A stretch of 64,000 nt of DNA from HXMU1420-13 sp034669965 (GTDB lineage Bacteria; Bacteroidota; Rhodothermia; Balneolales; Balneolaceae): positions 944,307 through 1,008,306 of the forward strand of contig JAXMOK010000001.1 of assembly GCA_034669965.1 (NCBI GenBank). The letters are read 5' to 3'. Of the stretch, positions 46,593 through 55,940 are shown one piece after another; position 1 is the stretch's first letter; every line of letters starts with the position of its first letter. The notes beneath the pieces are model-generated. The model searched no databases. It was not told the origin of the DNA and saw only the letters and a list, made by a program, of their open reading frames with translations. The position numbers and the translations under genes are program-made.

Positions 46593-47558
46593 ATGGGGCA
46601 TATGATTCGGGTACTTTCACTTCTGATTATTTTATCGTTATTCAATTCCGGCTGTGATCTGATCAACATTTTGAATAATGATTCGGAGACCACTTTACTT
46701 TTAAGCGCCCGTTATTCTGATGATGAACCCTATCAACTGTATATCTATGATGTTGAAAGTGGGGCATTCGATAAGCTCACAAACGAAAAGTATGGTGTAC
46801 GTTATTTTGATTGGAGTAAGAAAGCAAAACGTATTGTCTATGGCGCGAATTTGGATAAGAATCAAACAATAGCTTTAAAAACAGTTGGACTTGATGGTGC
46901 TTTTTCTAACACATTAAAAACTAAAGATGGGGAAAATGTATTTGGTAGTTATGCTCATTGGAGCCCCGATGGGAAATCGATCACCTTTCAATTTGGCCCG
47001 GCTGTTTACGGTTATTTTTCGAAAGAAGAGATTTATACCTACCATATAAATAATAAGAGGATAACTCAGCTTACAGATAATTGGCACTGGGACTTTTTCC
47101 CAATCTGGAGTTCGGATGGAGAAAAAGTATACTTTAATTCGGATAGAGATGGAGATTATAACTTGTTCTCAATGAACATTACCAACAATAAAGAAGAGCA
47201 GATTAGTTTTGAGAGAAAAGGTTTCGGCTTCAGATGGTTTGATATAGAAGAGAACATATTGATTTATGACAGCAGAGATAGTTTAATCAATGGCACTACA
47301 CGCTGGGTCAATCGTATTTTTGATCTCAACACAAATGATAGTTACCAACTAACATTTACCCCATTTAAATCAAAAACTAACTTTAGTTATAGGTTGATTG
47401 AATATGTTGATCAGACTACCGTCTTACTCGCTGAATCTCACAGTTGGAATGATGATCACGGCACCACTTTGTATTTCTGGAATACCGAAACCGGAGAGCT
47501 CAACAAAATTTTCGATGCCCCTGCTATAGGCAAGGCGCAGATTATTGAAATTGATTAA
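46593..47558 (+). CDS. TolB-like beta-propeller lipoprotein
   Basis: A 321-residue protein with lipobox FNSGC (about residue 22; ATG at 46593 or 46602). The rest has WD40/PD40-like blades: YDVESGAFDKLTNEKYGVRYFDWSK, HWSPDGKSITF, IWSSDGEKVYFNSDRDGDYNLFSMN, the pattern of TolB propellers. Such proteins bind partners in the periplasm or at the outer membrane. It sits between two paralogous barrel genes on the same strand and ends 18 bases before the second, suggesting co-expression. Confidence 0.8.
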   Translation: MGHMIRVLSLLIILSLFNSGCDLINILNNDSETTLLLSARYSDDEPYQLYIYDVESGAFDKLTNEKYGVRYFDWSKKAKRIVYGANLDKNQTIALKTVGLDGAFSNTLKTKDGENVFGSYAHWSPDGKSITFQFGPAVYGYFSKEEIYTYHINNKRITQLTDNWHWDFFPIWSSDGEKVYFNSDRDGDYNLFSMNITNNKEEQISFERKGFGFRWFDIEENILIYDSRDSLINGTTRWVNRIFDLNTNDSYQLTFTPFKSKTNFSYRLIEYVDQTTVLLAESHSWNDDHGTTLYFWNTETGELNKIFDAPAIGKAQIIEID

Positions 47559-47576
47559 TTTATTCGCAATATCACT

Positions 47577-48164
47577 ATGAAAAAAATAACAGTATTATTT
47601 TTTCTGTGTTGCTTTTCAGAGTTAAGTCAGGCTCAAACCAGCATATCACATGAAACCCAACCATTTCTTACAGGTTTGAGTCATGGCCTTCGTTTAGATT
47701 ACTCTATGAATGAAGATTTAACCTTATTTATTCGAGGGGGCGTTAATTATACAAATCGTTGGGATTGGGGGGAAAAGGATGAAGAGATTGGCTCAGGCTC
47801 AGGATTTGGCTTCGGGTATGAATTAGATAGTAAAAAAAGGGAGAATCTATCAATAATTCTACGAGCAGATTTTTGGTTCATGGAAGTTGAATGGACACAG
47901 TATATCACAAGAGAAGAAATTGATAGAATCTGCCGTAATATTCCACCGGGATTATGTGATCCGGCATTTAGCCGTTCAGGTATTACAAAAACGAATGTTT
48001 TTCAACCAACCATTGGCATTGCCTATAAACTTCCGATAGTTGGTGCTTTCTTTGTTAACACCTCCATCAATTTGGGTCGTGAGTTCAACTTTAATAACCG
48101 TGGCGAACAAGTTCATCAAGGCGCCATTTTACTGGGTGGAATTCAATTTGGGTATGAGTTTTAA
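47577..48164 (+). CDS. Small outer membrane beta-barrel-like protein (copy 2)
   Basis: A 195-residue paralogue of the protein at 45850. Signal peptide ends LSQAQ (about 20); the C-terminus GAILLGGIQFGYEF is nearly identical to copy 1. A loop near 110-125 is longer and carries two Cys (CRNIPPGLC); copy 1 has a Cys pair in a similar place (CPFAPPC), so a disulphide loop may be conserved. It starts 18 bases after the propeller gene. Function unknown. Confidence 0.75.
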   Translation: MKKITVLFFLCCFSELSQAQTSISHETQPFLTGLSHGLRLDYSMNEDLTLFIRGGVNYTNRWDWGEKDEEIGSGSGFGFGYELDSKKRENLSIILRADFWFMEVEWTQYITREEIDRICRNIPPGLCDPAFSRSGITKTNVFQPTIGIAYKLPIVGAFFVNTSINLGREFNFNNRGEQVHQGAILLGGIQFGYEF

Positions 48165-48306
48165 TTTAAACTTTGCTCTAAATATTTTAATTCACCCGCT
48201 TGGATAATTCGCTGCTACCTAACTAATTAACTATACTTAACATAGGACAATTAGGATCATAGTTGCGAACATTCTTTACATTGGTGACAATTCATGAATT
48301 GACAAT
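48165..48306. repeat. Duplicated 3' flank with dispersed palindromic arms (copy 2)
   Basis: Matches the flank of copy 1 (see 46411): same TTCACCCGCTTGGATAATTC 20-mer and a GGACAATTAGGATC arm at 48245, then GACAATTCATGAATTG at 48286-48301. From 48316 to 48372 the sequence is a degenerate CTCTG/CTTTG-rich stretch before the recQ stop. Confidence 0.65.
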
Positions 48307-48380
48307 ACGGGAGCCACATCAATGCCTCCCAACTTTGTGCCTCTGTCCCTTTGTCACTCTGCAACTCTGTAACTTCTTCC

Positions 48381-50552
48381 TCACTTCATACTTGCCATAA
48401 AATACAACTGCATAATGCGTAGCTCGTCGTAGCCGATTTGCTTCTTGCATTCATCATACACAAATCGCAGCATTTCGTGTCCGCGTTTTTTGAAGGCTTT
48501 AAGTACCTGGTCTCGTTGTCGATCGGACAGGTTAGATGCTTGAAGCAGCCCTTCCAGACGAAGATCGTTGCCCTCATCCAAAAACTTCTTTAAATGACCT
48601 AAAATCGTTACTTCTTTTACCCCGTGTTCTTCGGCAAGTATTTTGATGGACTTACCTTCATTAAAACCATTTCCAACCTGTTCGTACTTCTCACCGGACT
48701 TAACCTCACGCACTTTTTTAATGAGCGTTTTTTGGCGCTCCATAATATCGTGGTTTCTCGAGTAGGTCTTAATCACCCCAATAAAAGAATCGCCAAATTT
48801 GCCTTTTTTTACTGATCCAACGCCGTAAATAGCGTCCAGCGAGTCTTTACTTTGCGGGTAATAATAAGCCATTTCGATGAGGGTAGTATCCGGGAAAATT
48901 GCGTACGGTGGCACATCATCAGCATCTGCCAATTCTTTTCGTTTAATTCGTAGCAATTCGAACAATTCAACATTGTACTGATTCTCTATCTCGCTGGAAG
49001 TCCGAACTACATCATCTTCAGCGGTTTGCACATCGGTTCGATCCAGAATACCGTACACGTTTTCTTTGCCGCTCAAAACAGCCATGGCTTTGTCTTCCAC
49101 TTCCAACACCCCAAAAGTGCCTCGTTTCAAAAAACGTTGCCGCATCAACAATCGATAAAGCTGCTCCCACTGCTTTTTCGACCACTCCAAACCTTGACCA
49201 TAATGCTCAACTTTGTCGTGCTCGTTTTCGAGTACTTTTTGGTTTTTCGATCCGCGCAGTACATCAATAACCTGACCCGATCCATATTCTTCTTCCAGTT
49301 CTAACACACAATTCAGGAATTTCTGCGCTTGAAGGGTCAAATCTTCTACATCTTCTTCCACCGAAAGATCGTTGTCGCACATTTCACACGGATCTTTGAC
49401 ATAACTTTCACCGAAGTAATCGAGCAAAGGCTTACGTCGGCAGCCGGTGAATTCAAGGAATTTCAACAACTTTTCGAGATGACGCTCCGCCACCGTTTTT
49501 TCCGTTCCCTGTTTTTGATTGATGAAATACTTGATCTTTTGCGTATCTGCGTAGCTAAATAACAACACACAATCGGCACGCAATCCATCACGACCTGCAC
49601 GCCCTATTTGCTGATAATACGACTCGATATTTTGCGGCATATCGTAATGCACCACGTAGCGAACATTCGGTTTGTTAATCCCCATCCCGAAAGCAACCGT
49701 TGCTACAATAATGCGTGCATCATCACGGATAAATGCCCGTTGATTAATCGCCCGCTCCCGCGACATCAACCCGGCGTGATAGGGCTTGGCATCGTAGCCT
49801 TCTTCTACCAGTAATTCAGTGAGTTCGTCTACTTGTCGGCGTGAGAAACAGTAAATGATTCCTGATTGTTTTTTTCGAGTGTACAAGAAATCCAGAATCT
49901 GATTTTCGGGATCTTTCTTATCTACAATTTTTAGAAACAAGTTTGGCCGATCAAAGCTAGATACAAACGATTCCGATTCATCAAACTCAAGCGATCGTTT
50001 AATATCTCGCTGAACCCGTGGCGTTGCTGTTGCTGTTAAAGCCACGCAAACAGCATCGGGATAGCTTTTTCGTACGCTTGCTAGTTGGCGATATTCAGGC
50101 CGGAAATCATGCCCCCATTCCGAAATACAGTGGGCCTCATCAATCGTAAAACAATCAACTTTGATGTTCTTGAGAATCTCTTTGGTGCGATCCATCATCA
50201 ACGTTTCAGGTGCCACGTACAATAGCTTAACTTCTCCGTTCAGAATTTTCTTTACGTTGTATTCGTAGGCTTCAGGCCGAAGCGAAGAGTTCAAATACAC
50301 CGAGGGAATATCATATTCCCGAAGTTGCTCCACCTGATCTTTCATTAACGAAATTAGCGGGGAAATCACGATGGTCATCCCTTCGAACATCATCGCTGGT
50401 ATTTGATAACACAACGATTTACCACCACCGGTAGGCATAATTACCAAAGCATCTTTTTTGTTTAAAACTTGGGTAATGGCCGCCTCTTGTTGCAGGCGAA
50501 ATTCGTCGTACCCAAAGGTATTCTTAAGGATGCTTTTAGCTTGTTCGATCAT
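48381..50552 (-). CDS. recQ: ATP-dependent DNA helicase RecQ
   Basis: A 723-residue RecQ: DEAD-type helicase core with Walker A TGGGKS (41-46) and DEAH box (138-141), the helicase C domain with motif VI QQIGRAGRDG, zinc-binding cysteines (CRRKPLLDYFG...DPCEMCDN), an RQC winged helix, an HRDC-like region (about 520-600) and a C-terminal helix-turn-helix-like tail. It unwinds DNA in repair and recombination. Monocistronic by context. Confidence 0.96.
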   Translation of the reverse strand: MIEQAKSILKNTFGYDEFRLQQEAAITQVLNKKDALVIMPTGGGKSLCYQIPAMMFEGMTIVISPLISLMKDQVEQLREYDIPSVYLNSSLRPEAYEYNVKKILNGEVKLLYVAPETLMMDRTKEILKNIKVDCFTIDEAHCISEWGHDFRPEYRQLASVRKSYPDAVCVALTATATPRVQRDIKRSLEFDESESFVSSFDRPNLFLKIVDKKDPENQILDFLYTRKKQSGIIYCFSRRQVDELTELLVEEGYDAKPYHAGLMSRERAINQRAFIRDDARIIVATVAFGMGINKPNVRYVVHYDMPQNIESYYQQIGRAGRDGLRADCVLLFSYADTQKIKYFINQKQGTEKTVAERHLEKLLKFLEFTGCRRKPLLDYFGESYVKDPCEMCDNDLSVEEDVEDLTLQAQKFLNCVLELEEEYGSGQVIDVLRGSKNQKVLENEHDKVEHYGQGLEWSKKQWEQLYRLLMRQRFLKRGTFGVLEVEDKAMAVLSGKENVYGILDRTDVQTAEDDVVRTSSEIENQYNVELFELLRIKRKELADADDVPPYAIFPDTTLIEMAYYYPQSKDSLDAIYGVGSVKKGKFGDSFIGVIKTYSRNHDIMERQKTLIKKVREVKSGEKYEQVGNGFNEGKSIKILAEEHGVKEVTILGHLKKFLDEGNDLRLEGLLQASNLSDRQRDQVLKAFKKRGHEMLRFVYDECKKQIGYDELRIMQLYFMASMK

Positions 50553-50638
50553 GTAGTGTGTGAGTCTCTGAAATTATTCTTTTCTCTATTGAGCAGAATA
50601 GTGTAATTGTGATTCTAATTTTGATGGAAATATCAGAT

Positions 50639-50646
50639 CAAATATA
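50639..50646 (-). promoter_or_regulatory. Candidate promoter -7 box of recQ
   Basis: On the minus strand TATATTTG matches the Bacteroidota TAnnTTTG element about 87 bases before recQ. A TTC trinucleotide lies near the expected -33 position but is not a clean TTG. The assignment is tentative. Confidence 0.4.
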
Positions 50647-50711
50647 CTGAGAATTATCGGCTAAGAATACCACCGAATCGACATCCACTCATCTTATTAA
50701 AATCATCCAGC

Positions 50712-51173
50712 ATGAAAACTCAAACCAACTATTACTCATTTTTGATCATTGCTGGAATACTAATGATGACGACCTCTGGATGCACTATGAAATTGGTTGA
50801 AAACTATGATTCACAGATTTCTTCATCCATCATCAAAGTAGCCAAAACAACTGATGCCTTTTTGTTAAATATACTGGTAAGCAGCTCAGCTACTGATGGG
50901 TCACGTTCGTTCGAGAATTATGCAGGCGGTTATGCTGCGGTAGAAAATGAACTCATAAGTTTAGGTTTACAAAATCAAGTGCGACCTCTAAACGAGTATG
51001 CTTTTCAGATCACTGAAGTCACCTTAGACATTTGGCTCCAGTTCGCTGATAAGCATAAACTAAATGATACATTGAGCGACAATCTAATTGAAGAAATGCG
51101 AGTTTCAATGCAAGATGCCTTTCGGGCTATGTTAATTGCTGATGAGGGTGAACAGTTTTTGCTACCTGATTGA
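50712..51173 (+). CDS. Hypothetical lipoprotein
   Basis: A 153-residue protein with lipobox TTSGC (Cys24). The mature part is largely helical (YDSQISSSIIKVAKTTDAFLL; LSDNLIEEMRVSMQDAFRAML) and shows no domain that I recognise. It stands alone between divergent recQ and a convergent T9SS substrate gene; a palindromic element follows its stop. Confidence 0.68.
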   Translation: MKTQTNYYSFLIIAGILMMTTSGCTMKLVENYDSQISSSIIKVAKTTDAFLLNILVSSSATDGSRSFENYAGGYAAVENELISLGLQNQVRPLNEYAFQITEVTLDIWLQFADKHKLNDTLSDNLIEEMRVSMQDAFRAMLIADEGEQFLLPD

Positions 51174-51185
51174 TTCGAATTCTGT

Positions 51186-51215
51186 ACAGACGTAGGATGC
51201 TACATCCGTACTGTA
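51186..51215. repeat. Dispersed GTAC-(A/G)GACG palindrome, copy 1
   Basis: GTACAGACGTAG and CTACATCCGTAC face each other around a short centre, followed by TGTAAT. A second copy lies at 52983-53013. It sits between two convergent genes and could end both transcripts. Confidence 0.6.
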
Positions 51216-51240
51216 ATTAAGAAGAATCAAATTAATGGCA

Positions 51241-52722
51241 CTACTTAATCAACAGCATTTTTCGTGTTTGATAAAAATCACCCGCGGTTAATTTGTAAAT
51301 ATAAATGCCACTTGGTGCAGAACTTCCATCCCAATCAGATTGATAACTTCCCGAAGAATATCTCTTATTGTTAATTAAAACTGCTACCTCCCTGCCCATT
51401 AAATCGTAAACAGTAAGTGAAACTGTAGATTCTCTTGCAAGCTCGAATCCGATATTTGTGGTTGGATTAAAAGGATTAGGATAATTTTGTAAAAGACTAA
51501 ATGATTCAGCGTTATTGATTATTTCTTCTTCAATAAACGTTTCTGTAATATCTGGTCTTGGGCCTATTCCTATTCGTTTATATTTAATATCCCAGTAGTA
51601 CACCGGAAAATTGAAATAAACAGTGTTTCCTAAGTTTATTCTATTTCTTGTAAATGATGGATTAGCATACGGCCATGGCACATTGCCTTGCCATCTTCCT
51701 GCATATAGCGAATTGGGAGTTTCATATGGATTTTCGCCTACTGGAAATGAATAGGAGAATGTATCGCCTTCAACATCCGTAAATTGCACAGTTACATCTG
51801 CATTTACTAGTGTCATTGCATCACTTCTGTAATAATCATTCCAATTTACCCAAGGTCCTTCTTTTACAAAGTGTGATTTAAATGGCTCTTTGTACTGTGG
51901 GTCATCACTTGTTAAACGTAAAGTTAAATCCGGAGCTCCAGTATCTACTGTAGATAATAAATTATTTGCTGTTTCTATACGCTCATCGGTATTTGGAAAA
52001 TCAATACTAATTTTAAAACCGGGTACAGCTTCCGGTTGAAAATCATTTCCCCCTCTCCAATTCGGCACATCGTATCTCCATTTTAGATGATCATTTATTT
52101 CTGAAGTATTCCCCACTTGAAGGTATGATTTCATTTCGTGCCACTGAGTAGAAATATCTTCTTCGCACGTTGAAACAATACCAAGCCCCATATTATCCGC
52201 TGCATATTTTTCGGCTAATTGATATGGAAATGAACCTCTATTATTTACAGAGTATACACTCGGAAAACCACCTAAAATAGAGGTAGTTCCGCCCCACATT
52301 GCTGTTCTATCATCTGGTAAATATTCACCCGTTGATGAATTTCTGGTTGCATAAAAAATGAAGTCATCAATGGAATACACTGTCCCATCTTCACTTTCTA
52401 CCGCCAGCTGCCCTTGTACTAAATCGGCAAGCTGCCCCCAATCGGTGTATACATCTTTTTTAATTATTGAAATTTGTGAAAAATCTAAAGCCCCACCGGG
52501 TATGCTGGTTGTCCATGAACCGGTATCGAAATGAATTTCGTAATCGGTATCACCGTTTATTGCGCTACCCGTTAACTTTGCCACATATTGGTACCCACGA
52601 AATTCCGGATCTCGAAGCGGAATCATTTTTGATTTATCAACCTGGCACAAATCCTGTGCGAAACCACCTGAAACACAAAACAGAGCTAGCATCAAAGCCA
52701 GCACATTTTTCTTAATGAACAT
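51241..52722 (-). CDS. T9SS-exported pepsin-like (A1-type) protein
   Basis: A 493-residue secreted protein: signal peptide ending GFAQ (about 23), a catalytic-like region with FDTGSWTTSIP (Asp66) and STVDTGAPDLTL (Asp260), and a C-terminal T9SS type A sorting domain (about 408-493: LQNYPNPFNPTTNIGFEL...SGIYIYKL...KMLLIK). Two DTG motifs 194 residues apart match the bilobal pepsin layout (183 in pepsin). The sorting domain directs it across the outer membrane. Proteolytic activity is inferred only; it could also be an inactive relative. It stands alone. Confidence 0.72.
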   Translation of the reverse strand: MFIKKNVLALMLALFCVSGGFAQDLCQVDKSKMIPLRDPEFRGYQYVAKLTGSAINGDTDYEIHFDTGSWTTSIPGGALDFSQISIIKKDVYTDWGQLADLVQGQLAVESEDGTVYSIDDFIFYATRNSSTGEYLPDDRTAMWGGTTSILGGFPSVYSVNNRGSFPYQLAEKYAADNMGLGIVSTCEEDISTQWHEMKSYLQVGNTSEINDHLKWRYDVPNWRGGNDFQPEAVPGFKISIDFPNTDERIETANNLLSTVDTGAPDLTLRLTSDDPQYKEPFKSHFVKEGPWVNWNDYYRSDAMTLVNADVTVQFTDVEGDTFSYSFPVGENPYETPNSLYAGRWQGNVPWPYANPSFTRNRINLGNTVYFNFPVYYWDIKYKRIGIGPRPDITETFIEEEIINNAESFSLLQNYPNPFNPTTNIGFELARESTVSLTVYDLMGREVAVLINNKRYSSGSYQSDWDGSSAPSGIYIYKLTAGDFYQTRKMLLIK

Positions 52723-53052
52723 AAAAACTCTCGAAAATAAAATGATGAATAACCCGAAAAATTGACGGTATCAATGATACAGTTTTTATAAACTAATACC
52801 GCCTATTCACTTAACGTAAACCATTAATTATAAATAAATAATAATAAAGCAATTCTTCGATCTAAATAAACAGGCGGATTCTAAAATAACCGTGAGGTTT
52901 TACCTACTCGGTTTCAGCATTAATGCTCCTACGCAGAGCATCAGGGCAAGTATTATATTCGCGGACGCTGGATTCATTTGTTGTACGGACGTAGCATGCT
53001 TCGTCCGTACTGTAAATCAATATTCACCTATTTCTTATCCTCTTCCCTGGCT
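52723..53052. repeat. Gene-free 330-base gap with dispersed palindromes
   Basis: Contains GTACGGACGTAG ... CTTCGTCCGTAC (52983-53013, copy 2 of the element at 51186, also followed by TGTAA) and, just before, CGCGGACGCTGG (about 52960), which shares GCGGACGCTGG with the repeat block at 43811. Nothing coding was seen. The element lies 40 bases after the carB stop and may help end its transcript. Confidence 0.6.
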
Positions 53053-55881
53053 TTACTTACTCAAGTACAAGCTCTTGAACTCGAACGGCTTTCTGAAATG
53101 CTCATCATTAAAATCCTTGGCAAAGTAAATGCTTTCGCCCGTTGATTTCATCTCTGGACCAAGCTCTTTCTTCACACCCGGGAATTTATCAAACGGAAAT
53201 ACCGGCTCCTTGATGGCCCAGCATGTCAATTTCGATTTGGTATCGAATTCTTTCAACTTTGCACCCAACATCACTTTTACACCTATTCCGGCTTCCGGAA
53301 TCTGATTCGCTTTCGCTAAGAAAGGCACGGTTCGTGTGGTACGTGGATTGGCTTCAATCACATACACTTTTTCGTCCTTCACCGCATACTGCACATTCAG
53401 GAAACCGATTACATTCAGTGCTTTGGCTATTTTTGTTTGATATTCGCGAATGGTGGCTTGCACTTCCTCACTCAACGAATAGGGTGGGATTACCGCCGTA
53501 GAATCACCCGAGTGCACCCCAGCCGGCTCTATATGTTGCATCATCCCAGATATATGAAGCTCATCGCCATCAAACACCGAATCCACATCCACCTCTATGG
53601 CGTGCTCCAAATATTTGTCAATTAGGAAGGCATTTTCGGGATGGGTTTTCAAAATACGATCCACAAAGCGTTCTAATTCAGAACGTTTTACTGCAATCCG
53701 CATCCCTTGTCCACCCAGCACATAACTTGGACGGATCAACACCGGATATCCGATTCGATCGGCAATCTCTAAAGCGCCGGTTACTTCGGTTGCCATACCA
53801 TATGCCGGAAAAGGAATTTCATTTTCGATCAACAGATCTGAAAATTCACCGCGATCTTCCGCCAGATTAATATTCTCGAAAGCCGTACCAAATATTTTAA
53901 TACCCGCTTTCACCAAGCGTTTTCCAAGTTTTAAAGCTGTTTGTCCGCCCACCTGAATGATCACGCCTTCCGGTTTTTCGTGCTCTATGATATCCAATAC
54001 TCGTTCCCAGTACACCGGCTCGAAATACAACTTATCAGCAATGTCGAAATCGGTGGATACCGTCTCGGGATTACAGTTAATCATAATGGCTTCGTAGCCC
54101 ATTTCTTTGGTGGCCAGCACTGCATGCACGCACGAGTAATCAAACTCAATGCCCTGCCCAATTCGGTTTGGACCTGACCCAAGAATTATCACTTTTTTGC
54201 GATCGGTTACGATGCTTTCGTTCTCGCCTTCGTAGCTAGAATAGTAATACGGTGTTTGCGCCGGAAACTCTGCCGCACAAGTATCCACCACTTTAAACGC
54301 CGGCTTTAAATCGAGTTCTAAGCGTCGGACGCGAACTTCGTCATCGCTTACTTTTTCTCCCCCTTTGCTGGTTAACCAAGCAATCTGTGAGTCAGAAAAT
54401 CCCGCTTGTTTGAGCTCGAAAAACTCCTCTTTGGTGATCTCTTCCAACGATTGGCCTTCGGTTCGATTTTCCAAAGAAACCATGTATCTGATTTGCTGCA
54501 AGAACCACGGGTCAATTTTGGTAATGTCGGCAATTTCCTCTACCGAAGCTCCTAATTTGAAAGCATTTCGCACCTGAAGCGAACGATCCCAATAAGGCTT
54601 CATCAGGCGTTCGCTTACTTCTTTTCGATTGATTTCTTCATAGCCATCGGCACCTAAACCAGAGCGACCGATTTCCATACTTTGCCACGCTTTGTTCAAT
54701 GCTTCGGGAAAGTTACGCCCGATGCTCATCACTTCTCCCACCGCTTTCATCTGGGTGGATAATTCTTCGTCAGCGCCTGGGAATTTATCGAAATTGAATC
54801 GAGGCACTTTACACACAACATAATCGATGCTTGGCTCAAAACAGGCCGATGTGGTTCCCGTGATCTGGTTTTTCAACTCATCCAACGTGTAACCAACCGC
54901 TAATTTAGTAGCCACTTTCGCAATCGGATAACCGGTTGCTTTCGATGCCAACGCTGAAGATCGACTCACCCTAGGATTGATCTCAATCGCCACAAAACGA
55001 TCGCTGCCCGGTTCAACGGCAAACTGCACATTACAACCTCCGGCAAACGTACCAATCGAGCGCATCATCTTTATGGCTGCATTCCGTAAAATCTGATATT
55101 GTTTGTCGGTTAGGGTCTGGGTTGGCGCAACAGTCACCGAATCGCCTGTATGGACGCCCATCGGGTCCATATTTTCGATCCCGCAAATAATAACCACATT
55201 GTCGTTGGCGTCGCGTAGCAGCTCCAACTCGTACTCTTTCCATCCAAAAATGGATTCTTCGATCAACACCGAATGTACCGGACTCATTTCCAATCCGCGA
55301 AGCACCATCTTATCGAAATCCTCTTCCTTCCACACAATTCCACCGCCGGCACCACCCATGGTAAACGACGGACGAATTACGATCGGAAGCCCACCTAACT
55401 CTTCCTTGATTTCTTTGGCGTCGAGCAGGGATTCTGCCTGTCGACTTCTACACTGTTCGATCCCAATTTCTTCCATGCGATCGCGGAACAACTGGCGATC
55501 TTCAGTTAATTCTACAGCGGCAATGTCTACTCCGATGATTTTGATTCCTTTTTCATCCCAATAACCTTGCTTTTCCAAATCCCGACAAAGATTCAAACCG
55601 GTCTGACCGCCCATAGTTGGGAGTACGGCATCCGGTTTTTCTTTTTCTACGATTTCGCGGATCGAGTCGGTAGTCATCGGCAGCATATAAATAGCATCTG
55701 CCATAATCGGATCCGTCATAATGGTAGCCGGATTCGAGTTGATGAGTACAATTTCGTAGCCTTCTTCTTGGAGTGAACGGCACGCTTGGGAACCGGAATA
55801 GTCAAACTCGCAAGCTTGACCGATTACGATTGGTCCTGATCCGATAATTAGAATTTTGTGTATGTCGTCGCGTCTAGGCAT
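53053..55881 (-). CDS. carB: Carbamoyl-phosphate synthase large subunit, lacking the MGS domain
   Basis: A 942-residue CarB with two ATP-grasp halves (about 1-400 and 550-930), each with the GSGP-x-(V/R)IGQ start (ILIIGSGPIVIGQACEFDYSG; ILGSGPNRIGQGIEFDYSC) and GGQT(G/A)L. It makes carbamoyl phosphate from the ammonia released by CarA. E. coli CarB is 1073 residues; here the final allosteric MGS-like domain (UMP/ornithine site) is absent and the protein ends naturally at FKSLYLSK. No remnant of the domain is visible downstream. Such short forms are known in Bacteroidota. Confidence 0.95.
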   Translation of the reverse strand: MPRRDDIHKILIIGSGPIVIGQACEFDYSGSQACRSLQEEGYEIVLINSNPATIMTDPIMADAIYMLPMTTDSIREIVEKEKPDAVLPTMGGQTGLNLCRDLEKQGYWDEKGIKIIGVDIAAVELTEDRQLFRDRMEEIGIEQCRSRQAESLLDAKEIKEELGGLPIVIRPSFTMGGAGGGIVWKEEDFDKMVLRGLEMSPVHSVLIEESIFGWKEYELELLRDANDNVVIICGIENMDPMGVHTGDSVTVAPTQTLTDKQYQILRNAAIKMMRSIGTFAGGCNVQFAVEPGSDRFVAIEINPRVSRSSALASKATGYPIAKVATKLAVGYTLDELKNQITGTTSACFEPSIDYVVCKVPRFNFDKFPGADEELSTQMKAVGEVMSIGRNFPEALNKAWQSMEIGRSGLGADGYEEINRKEVSERLMKPYWDRSLQVRNAFKLGASVEEIADITKIDPWFLQQIRYMVSLENRTEGQSLEEITKEEFFELKQAGFSDSQIAWLTSKGGEKVSDDEVRVRRLELDLKPAFKVVDTCAAEFPAQTPYYYSSYEGENESIVTDRKKVIILGSGPNRIGQGIEFDYSCVHAVLATKEMGYEAIMINCNPETVSTDFDIADKLYFEPVYWERVLDIIEHEKPEGVIIQVGGQTALKLGKRLVKAGIKIFGTAFENINLAEDRGEFSDLLIENEIPFPAYGMATEVTGALEIADRIGYPVLIRPSYVLGGQGMRIAVKRSELERFVDRILKTHPENAFLIDKYLEHAIEVDVDSVFDGDELHISGMMQHIEPAGVHSGDSTAVIPPYSLSEEVQATIREYQTKIAKALNVIGFLNVQYAVKDEKVYVIEANPRTTRTVPFLAKANQIPEAGIGVKVMLGAKLKEFDTKSKLTCWAIKEPVFPFDKFPGVKKELGPEMKSTGESIYFAKDFNDEHFRKPFEFKSLYLSK

Positions 55882-55940
55882 GGGTGGTTTTTGTGATGCT
55901 TTAAGTGAATTCAGCGATTTTTATGTTTTAAACTCAAGTC

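Noticed and set aside
53053..55881. CarB as a truncated or frameshifted gene
   Set aside because: Both ATP-grasp halves are complete and no MGS sequence is found downstream in any frame; short CarB is known in related bacteria.
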